Below are positions 14,802 through 18,498 of a stretch of DNA of 18,498 bases, in pieces (the first letter of the stretch is position 1; every line of letters begins with the position of its first letter). A program made the translations under genes and the position numbers. The stretch is taken from assembly GCA_031282085.1 (NCBI GenBank), contig JAITEK010000026.1, positions 1 to 18,498 of the forward strand. The letters run 5' to 3'. Below the pieces are notes generated by a model, which worked only from the letters and a program-made list of their open reading frames with translations, made no database searches and was not told the origin of the DNA. Origin of the DNA: Coriobacteriales bacterium (lineage in GTDB: Bacteria > Actinomycetota > Coriobacteriia > Coriobacteriales > UBA8131).

Positions 14802-15668
14802 TTATTCAGCCTCGGGCTGAGTTGCCTCTGCTGTCGCAGCATCCTCTGCAGCGACCTCCGCCACGGGCTCAGCAACAGCCTCCGCCACGGGCTCAACAGC
14901 TGCGGTTGCCTCCGCCGGCGCAGCTTCGGCGGGCGCCGGTATGGGCGCGGGCGCTTCGATAAGCTCAGCCTCCGAGATAGTCGCACGCGTCGCGCCTGCG
15001 ATTACCGCATCGGCGACGACCTCGCACAACAGGGCGACCGAACGAATCGCGTCGTCGTTGGCAGGGATGCCGAAATCGACCTCATCCGGGTCTGCGTTCG
15101 TATCGAGGACGCCGATGACGGGGATTCCCAGACGATGCGCCTCGTGGATGGCGATCTCCTCGCGCTTGGTGTCGATGACGAAAATCGCCTGCGGGACCGT
15201 TTTCATGTTGCGCACGCCGTTGAGGTTGGCCCGCAGCTTGCCCAGCTCCTTGCGCAGCAGTATCTGCTCCTTCTTAGGAAGGGCCGCCATGCGTCCGTCG
15301 GCCTCCATGGCCTCAAGGTCCTCCATATGGGTGACGCGTGAACGGATGGTTACAAAATTCGTGAGCATACCGCCCAGCCAGCGGGCGTTCACATAAGGCA
15401 TGCCGCAACGCTCGGCGTTCACGGCGACGGCCTCCTGGGCCTGCTTCTTGGTACCCACGAACAACAGGGTCCCACCCCGTCCCGCGAGATCGCTCACGAA
15501 GCTGTAGGTCTTATCCAGCTCGATGAGGGTCCGTTTGAGGTCGATGATGTAGATGCCGTTGCGGTCGGTGAAGATGTAGGGTTTCATCTTGGGGTTCCAC
15601 CGACGAGTCTGATGTCCAAAATGGACGGCCGCGTCGAGCAGCGACCTGATACTTACAGTCGTAGCCAT
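14802..15668 (-). CDS. rpsB: Ribosomal protein S2 with extended Ala/Glu/Pro-rich C-terminal tail
   Basis: S2 is a late-assembling protein of the 30S subunit. The core is standard: IRSLLDAAVHFGHQTRRWNPKM (7-28), FVGTKKQAQEA (70-80), RWLGGMLTNF (96-105) and VIDTKREEIAIHEA (164-177), with GIPVIGVLDTNADPDEVDF (181-199). Where most S2 proteins end, a tail of about 53 residues (236-288) follows, made almost only of Ala, Glu, Pro, Val and Thr with repeated AEAV/AEPV units; such acidic tails are seen in some actinobacteria. The ATG at 15668 has AAAGGAG about 8 nt upstream. It heads rpsB-tsf and is preceded by a long structured leader suitable for S2 autoregulation. Confidence 0.97.
   Translation of the reverse strand: MATTVSIRSLLDAAVHFGHQTRRWNPKMKPYIFTDRNGIYIIDLKRTLIELDKTYSFVSDLAGRGGTLLFVGTKKQAQEAVAVNAERCGMPYVNARWLGGMLTNFVTIRSRVTHMEDLEAMEADGRMAALPKKEQILLRKELGKLRANLNGVRNMKTVPQAIFVIDTKREEIAIHEAHRLGIPVIGVLDTNADPDEVDFGIPANDDAIRSVALLCEVVADAVIAGATRATISEAELIEAPAPIPAPAEAAPAEATAAVEPVAEAVAEPVAEVAAEDAATAEATQPEAE
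14855..14895. repeat. In-frame 24-bp tandem repeat in the rpsB tail
   Basis: CCTCCGCCACGGGCTCA occurs at 14855-14871 and again at 14879-14895, a period of 24 bp or eight codons, so the S2 tail grew at least partly by in-frame duplication of an AEPVAE-type unit. Confidence 0.65.
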
Positions 15669-15688
15669 GTTTTCTCCTTTTTGTTGTT

Positions 15689-15716
15689 GCCGGTTCCGCT
15701 TATGCGGATTGCCGGC
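15689..15716 (-). promoter_or_regulatory. Two-tier stem-loop just upstream of the rpsB ribosome-binding site
   Basis: The outer arms (15689-15693 and 15712-15716, GCCGG/CCGGC) and the inner arms (15695-15699 and 15704-15708, TCCGC/GCGGA) form one hairpin with a small internal loop and a 4-nt apical loop. It ends about 9 nt before the AGGAG. A second stem, CCCC-TATC-GGGG (15747-15758), lies further up. The likely role is an S2 autoregulatory leader, by analogy with ribosomal-protein leaders. Confidence 0.5.
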
Positions 15717-15803
15717 CCTCTGCCCGAGTCAACCCCCGAACCACAACCCCTATCGGGGCCACAAGCGGCCAGAGTCATCGAGCATGCGTAATAGTCGAAC
15801 CGA

Positions 15804-15812
15804 ATTATGATA
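15804..15812 (-). promoter_or_regulatory. Candidate -10 region for rpsB-tsf
   Basis: An AT-rich patch after the yceD terminator carries overlapping -10 matches on the minus strand, TATCAT (15807-15812) and CATAAT (15804-15809), each 5 of 6. No good -35 was found at ideal spacing. A start near 15797 would give a leader of about 130 nt. Confidence 0.4.
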
Positions 15813-15835
15813 ACAGATATAACATTGATATTGCG

Positions 15836-15871
15836 AAGAAAATCACACGTCGCGCGCAGCGGGACGTGTGA
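15836..15871 (-). terminator. Intrinsic terminator after yceD
   Basis: On the minus strand TCACACGTC (15871 to 15863) pairs perfectly with GACGTGTGA (15851 to 15843) over an 11-nt loop and runs straight into TTTTCTT (15842 to 15836). It begins 6 bp after the yceD stop codon, so yceD is the last gene of its unit and rpsB must have its own promoter. Confidence 0.9.
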
Positions 15872-15877
15872 CACGCG

Positions 15878-16414
15878 TCAGTCGCCTATGAGGTCCTTGA
15901 GGACGGCGAAGGGGTGGTCGGAGCGGGGCTCATCGGCACAACCGCAGTCCTGCTCGTTGAGATTCGCTCCGCAGATGGGACACAGGCCGGCGCAATCCTC
16001 CTTACAGAGCAACACCTGGGGTAGCTCATAGATGACCGCCGCAACAACAGGGACAGCCAGATCGACTATACCATCCGGCCCTACAACCGTGAACTCATCG
16101 TCCGAAAGCTCCTCATCATGTTGACTGGGGTTCAGGATGAAGTAACCCACAACCTCACCTGTCACCTCAAAGGCGGCCTCCTCCAGACAGCGGGCACATT
16201 CCGTTGTGCCGGTTGCGTGGGCGGTGCCCGTCAGCAGTATGCCCTCGCCGGTATTGGCGAGCGTCAGCTCGTAGGATATTCCATCGGCAAGCGCAAAATC
16301 CTGCGTACCCCTGGTCAGACGCGTGCAGGACAGACGACCCGCGAGTTCGCGGTTCGCGTAGGGCTCGTCTAACTCCGCGAGCAGGTTATAGGATAGGTTC
16401 GGTATGGTATCCAT
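15878..16414 (-). CDS. yceD: YceD/DUF177 family protein (23S rRNA accumulation-linked), cysteine-rich
   Basis: The 178-residue protein belongs to the DUF177/YceD family, linked in bacteria and chloroplasts to 23S rRNA accumulation and usually encoded beside rpmF. Cysteines seen are ECARC (72-76) in the middle, then LCKEDCAGLCPICG (136-149) with CGC (157-159), giving two CxxC-type pairs and extra Cys that probably hold zinc. The C-terminus ends AVLKDLIGD, typical of the family. The frame extends to a GTG at 16423, but the ATG at 16414 has GAGGTG 6 nt upstream and is preferred. Neither rpmF nor rnc follows; a strong terminator closes the unit instead. It lies downstream of the DivIVA-like gene, an order also known from mycobacteria (from memory of Rv2927c-Rv2926c). 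Confidence 0.88.
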   Translation of the reverse strand: MDTIPNLSYNLLAELDEPYANRELAGRLSCTRLTRGTQDFALADGISYELTLANTGEGILLTGTAHATGTTECARCLEEAAFEVTGEVVGYFILNPSQHDEELSDDEFTVVGPDGIVDLAVPVVAAVIYELPQVLLCKEDCAGLCPICGANLNEQDCGCADEPRSDHPFAVLKDLIGD

Positions 16415-16459
16415 CACAAGCACCTCAAACCGTATCTCGGCACGACGCTCTGGGCACGC

Positions 16460-16490
16460 CCAAAACCGGCGGCCTTATGCACGGTTTTGG
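16460..16490. repeat. Perfect 9-bp inverted repeat between the DivIVA-like gene and yceD
   Basis: CCAAAACCG (16460-16468) and CGGTTTTGG (16482-16490) enclose a 13-nt loop in the 86-bp gap. Without a T tract after it on the minus strand it is not a clear terminator; it may be an attenuator or an RNA-processing site between the two genes. Confidence 0.5.
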
Positions 16491-16500
16491 TATCGTCGCC

Positions 16501-16965
16501 TCAGCGGGTGGCCTTGTTGTTGAGCCTCTCGCGGCAGCGCCGCACGTTCTCGTTGAGGGAATCCAGCGTGCTCTCGATATGGGAGAAGACGCTGTCCGCG
16601 TAATCCTCGGCCCCCGCGCGGGTCTCGCGCTCCATCTCGCGCGCATCCGCGATGATGTTCTCGGCCTGCTGCTGGGCGATACGGACGATCTCCTGTTCGC
16701 TGGCGATAATCAGCGCCTGGTTGCGCGCGTCTTCAAGGATGCGATTACACTCGGCTTCGGTGTCCTCCAGAAGCCCCTGACGTTCGCGGACTATCTGACG
16801 TGCCTGTGAGAACTCCACGGGAAACGACTGGCGAATCTCATCGATGATGTCCAGCGCCGGTGCCACCTCGATCTGTCTTCTATCCCTGTTGCCCAGTGCG
16901 GGCTTACCATCCTCGATAAGGTCAGACAGTTCATCAAGAAGTGCCAATACTCCGGTTTCGTCCAT
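16501..16965 (-). CDS. DivIVA-like / ATP-synthase-B-like coiled-coil protein
   Basis: The 154-residue protein begins MDETGVLALLDELSDLIEDGK, has an IEVAPALDIIDEIRQSFPVEFSQA segment (32-55) typical of small actinobacterial DivIVA-related proteins, then a long heptad-like helix rich in Glu, Arg, Ala and Gln (about 56-150, with AECNRILEDARNQALIIASE). No membrane segment is present. Such proteins are usually thought to scaffold polar or septal growth, but no direct function is shown here. The ATG at 16965 has AAAGGA 7 nt upstream, and a consensus TATAAT lies about 43 nt before it. It heads a two-gene unit with yceD. It is inferred to be the counterpart of mycobacterial Rv2927c. Confidence 0.75.
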   Translation of the reverse strand: MDETGVLALLDELSDLIEDGKPALGNRDRRQIEVAPALDIIDEIRQSFPVEFSQARQIVRERQGLLEDTEAECNRILEDARNQALIIASEQEIVRIAQQQAENIIADAREMERETRAGAEDYADSVFSHIESTLDSLNENVRRCRERLNNKATR

Positions 16966-17007
16966 GGTGTATCCTTTCAGACCCTCATAGTGTTACGTTT
17001 AGACTAC

Positions 17008-17013
17008 ATTATA
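17008..17013 (-). promoter_or_regulatory. Consensus -10 before the DivIVA-like gene
   Basis: A perfect TATAAT on the minus strand lies 42 nt before the ATG. The best -35 is only TTCCAG (17030-17035) at 16 nt, a weak match. The leader would be about 35 nt and includes the AAAGGA ribosome-binding site. Confidence 0.5.
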
Positions 17014-17125
17014 TATCCCAGCGCGAGCACTGGAAGAATAGAACCGTCGCAAGTGTACCAGTTATGAAGCATCTGCGCTACTCACATGCAGCGATTCTCC
17101 GCCAATTTGCTATTCAATCGATGGA

Positions 17126-17149
17126 GCGGCGTCAACTGGCGGCGTCAAC
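17126..17149. repeat. Short tandem repeat just after the YwaF-like gene
   Basis: GCGGCGTCAAC occurs at 17126-17136 and 17139-17149, period 13, starting 2 bp past the stop codon. No hairpin or T run accompanies it, so it does not look like a terminator. Confidence 0.5.
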
Positions 17150-17150
17150 C

Positions 17151-17906
17151 TTACGCGGCCGCGGCTGTCGCGCGCTTCTCGCGCCAGGTCTTGAATATCC
17201 ACGGGAGGTACATCAGCACCCAAACGCCGGCAACCAGAGCTATGAAGCCGAAGATGTAACCAGGGTTGCCGAGCGACGATTGCAGGAAGGACAGTGGCGA
17301 GCCAGGAGCCGCCTCGTTGAGGAAGAAGAAGTTGGTGTTGAAGGCATGGTTGAAGTAGTAGATGGGTGGCACCACGACGAGCAGGTACACCACGCAGCGC
17401 CACAACTGGGTGAAGCGTGGCCGCAACTCGCCGGTACTGAGCAGCAGGATGGGGAAGGAGAACTCGAAGAAGTGTATGAAGAAGCTCTGTTGACAGAAGA
17501 AGTTGGCAAGCGGATACATGGTCCAGTCTGAGAACAGCAAGGCCGCGATGGCGCCCGGCACCGACAGGCTGTAAAGCAGCTCAGCCGTGGTCCTGTTGGG
17601 CCAGACGACGTGCACCACGATGAAGATGATACTCATGCCGCAAAGGTGGAACGGCAGCAGGCCAGGCTCGTAGACGCCCATTGCCAGGCAGATGATCTGT
17701 TTGACGACCTCAAGCAGCACGACGATCCAGGCGTAGGCAACGCGTATCACCTTGCGGCGCGAGTCAGTGCCGCGGCGGTAGATTATCACCATGACAATCG
17801 TCGCGAGGACGAACCCAATCAAATAGGTCAGGTGCGCGGCGCCGAAGTGTTCCCAGCCGAGGCCCTCGGGTATCTCCGTGCGATATGTAAACAGATGTTT
17901 CCACAT
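17151..17906 (-). CDS. YwaF / TIGR02206-like polytopic membrane protein
   Basis: From the ATG at 17906 the protein has 251 residues and about six to seven hydrophobic segments (about 26-43, 57-76, 91-104, 113-126, 141-157, 169-188 and 215-238) with a basic cytoplasmic C-terminus (KTWREKRA). Features matching the YwaF/TIGR02206 family are LPFHLCG (84-90), the HFFEF segment (145-149) and NTNFFFLNEAAPGSP (190-204), the equivalent of the family's N-NYMFL-P element. The biochemical role of this family is not established to my knowledge. The frame is open upstream by 54 codons into the ATPase gene, but those residues are Arg/Pro-rich and unlike the family. No ribosome-binding site is seen; a TACAAT -10 lies 10 nt before the ATG. 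It lies 74 bp after the metal ATPase gene. Confidence 0.7.
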   Translation of the reverse strand: MWKHLFTYRTEIPEGLGWEHFGAAHLTYLIGFVLATIVMVIIYRRGTDSRRKVIRVAYAWIVVLLEVVKQIICLAMGVYEPGLLPFHLCGMSIIFIVVHVVWPNRTTAELLYSLSVPGAIAALLFSDWTMYPLANFFCQQSFFIHFFEFSFPILLLSTGELRPRFTQLWRCVVYLLVVVPPIYYFNHAFNTNFFFLNEAAPGSPLSFLQSSLGNPGYIFGFIALVAGVWVLMYLPWIFKTWREKRATAAAA

Positions 17907-17916
17907 ATCGCTTGTG

Positions 17917-17922
17917 ATTGTA
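17917..17922 (-). promoter_or_regulatory. -10-like box close to the YwaF-like start
   Basis: TACAAT on the minus strand is 10 nt from the ATG at 17906, with a weak -35 TACACG (17940-17945) at 17 nt. If used, the transcript would have only about 4 nt of leader. The gene could also be read through from the ATPase gene. Confidence 0.3.
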
Positions 17923-17980
17923 CCGCAATCACGGAGTCGCGTGTAGCCTCGCACGAAGCCGCGCCGTTGGACCGCTGGGC

Positions 17981-18498
17981 CTAGAGGCGGACCTTGCCCA
18001 GGCCGAGGCGCATGCTGTAGAGCAGCACGAGGATGAGCACGCCCACGTCGGCAAAGATCGCCATCCACATCTGCGCGATGCCCACGATGGCGAGCACCAT
18101 GACCGTTGCCTTAACCGCAAGTGCAAAGACGATGTTGACGTGAATGGTGCTGACGACCTTGCGCGCAAGGCGGAAGAACGCAGGCAGCACCTCGATATTG
18201 CCAGCCATGAGCGCGACGTCGGCCACCTGGATGGCCGTGTCGCTGGAGGCGGCACCCATGGCTATGCCCACATCGGCAAGCGCGAGGGCCGGGGCGTCGT
18301 TGATGCCGTCGCCGACCATGGCAACCGTTTTGTATTGTCGCTTGAGCTCCTCGATGCGCTCCATCTTCTCATGGGGCAGAAGCTCAGAGTGCACCTGCTC
18401 GATACCCGCCTCCCGGGCGATGGCCTGGGCTGTGGTCGCGTTGTCGCCCGTGAGCATGACGGTATGCATGCCGTGCGCCCCCTTGAGCTTCTTGAGCA
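17981..18498 (-). CDS. Heavy-metal-translocating P-type ATPase (CadA/ZntA class), N-terminus cut by window edge
   Basis: Only the last 172 codons are present; the frame enters from the right edge (LKKLKGAHG before the Met encoded at 18469). Seen are the end of the nucleotide/phosphorylation domain with MLTGDN and the hinge motif MVGDGINDAPALALADVGIAMG, then the last two transmembrane helices. The final pair has a Lys in ALAVKATV and an Asp in IFADVGVLILVLL, matching the TM7 Lys and TM8 Asp-x-Gly that mark the Zn/Cd/Pb-exporting P1B-2 subgroup rather than copper pumps. The protein would export divalent soft metals with ATP. The phosphorylated DKTGT and any metal-binding N-terminal domain lie outside the window. 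Confidence 0.92.
   Translation of the reverse strand, partial: LKKLKGAHGMHTVMLTGDNATTAQAIAREAGIEQVHSELLPHEKMERIEELKRQYKTVAMVGDGINDAPALALADVGIAMGAASSDTAIQVADVALMAGNIEVLPAFFRLARKVVSTIHVNIVFALAVKATVMVLAIVGIAQMWMAIFADVGVLILVLLYSMRLGLGKVRL

Noticed and set aside
14325..15341. 338-codon plus-strand frame across tsf and rpsB
   Set aside because: It is antisense to two universally conserved genes and its composition reflects their codons, including the rpsB repeat tail.
15653..15874. 73-codon frame in the rpsB leader, considered as rpmF (L32) after yceD
   Set aside because: It lacks the L32 zinc-finger cysteines and basic N-terminus, starts inside the terminator stem and overlaps the rpsB start.
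16966..17150. Possible tRNA suggested by GGTTCTATTC near 17040 on the minus strand
   Set aside because: No acceptor or anticodon stem can be formed around it; the stretch is better explained as promoter and spacer sequence.
17907..18068. Upstream extension of the YwaF-like gene by 54 codons
   Set aside because: It would overlap the ATPase coding sequence with Arg/Pro-rich residues typical of out-of-frame reading.
1..18498. Search for IS elements, prophage genes and CRISPR arrays
   Set aside because: No transposase, integrase or phage motif and no regularly spaced repeats were seen; the only repeats are short hairpins and two-copy tandems.

Overview
The window looks like chromosomal DNA from a GC-rich actinobacterium, most likely a member of the Coriobacteriia. 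That placement is inference. It rests on the high GC, a long rpsB tail rich in Ala, Glu and Pro, an actinobacterial-style pair of a DivIVA-like protein and a YceD/DUF177 protein, and the housekeeping order rpsB-tsf-pyrH-frr-uppS-cdsA-dxr...rseP-ispG...proS. Nearly everything is on the minus strand, so transcription runs from right to left.

Right to left: the C-terminal end of a CadA/ZntA-type heavy-metal P-type ATPase (cut by the window edge); a polytopic YwaF/TIGR02206-like membrane protein; a DivIVA-like coiled-coil protein and YceD, closed by a strong intrinsic terminator; then rpsB-tsf with a long structured leader and its own terminator. Next comes a compact operon, pyrH-frr-uppS-cdsA-dxr, whose last junctions are spaced by 1 bp (uppS-cdsA) or overlap as TAATG (cdsA-dxr). 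After an interruption come rseP-ispG, a second interruption, and proS-pgeF-SNF transporter (cut by the left edge). Together these genes cover translation (S2, EF-Ts, RRF, ProRS), UMP phosphorylation, the MEP isoprenoid pathway (Dxr, IspG), use of isoprenoids for the cell-wall lipid carrier (UppS), CDP-diacylglycerol synthesis (CdsA), intramembrane proteolysis (RseP) and peptidoglycan fidelity (PgeF).

Two plus-strand blocks break this otherwise co-directional cluster. One is an NADP-type zinc secondary-alcohol dehydrogenase, very close by eye to the clostridial isopropanol dehydrogenase, between ispG and proS. The other, between dxr and rseP, is a DegV-family lipid-binding protein followed by a 510-residue membrane-anchored protein with three Asp-box motifs that I cannot assign to a named family; it is visibly more AT-rich than its neighbours and abuts a palindromic intergenic repeat. 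These accessory blocks, the structured rpsB leader, an RseP with a large cytosolic insertion, and two possible leaderless transcripts are the points most worth a second look. I found no RNA genes, CRISPR arrays, transposases or phage genes.
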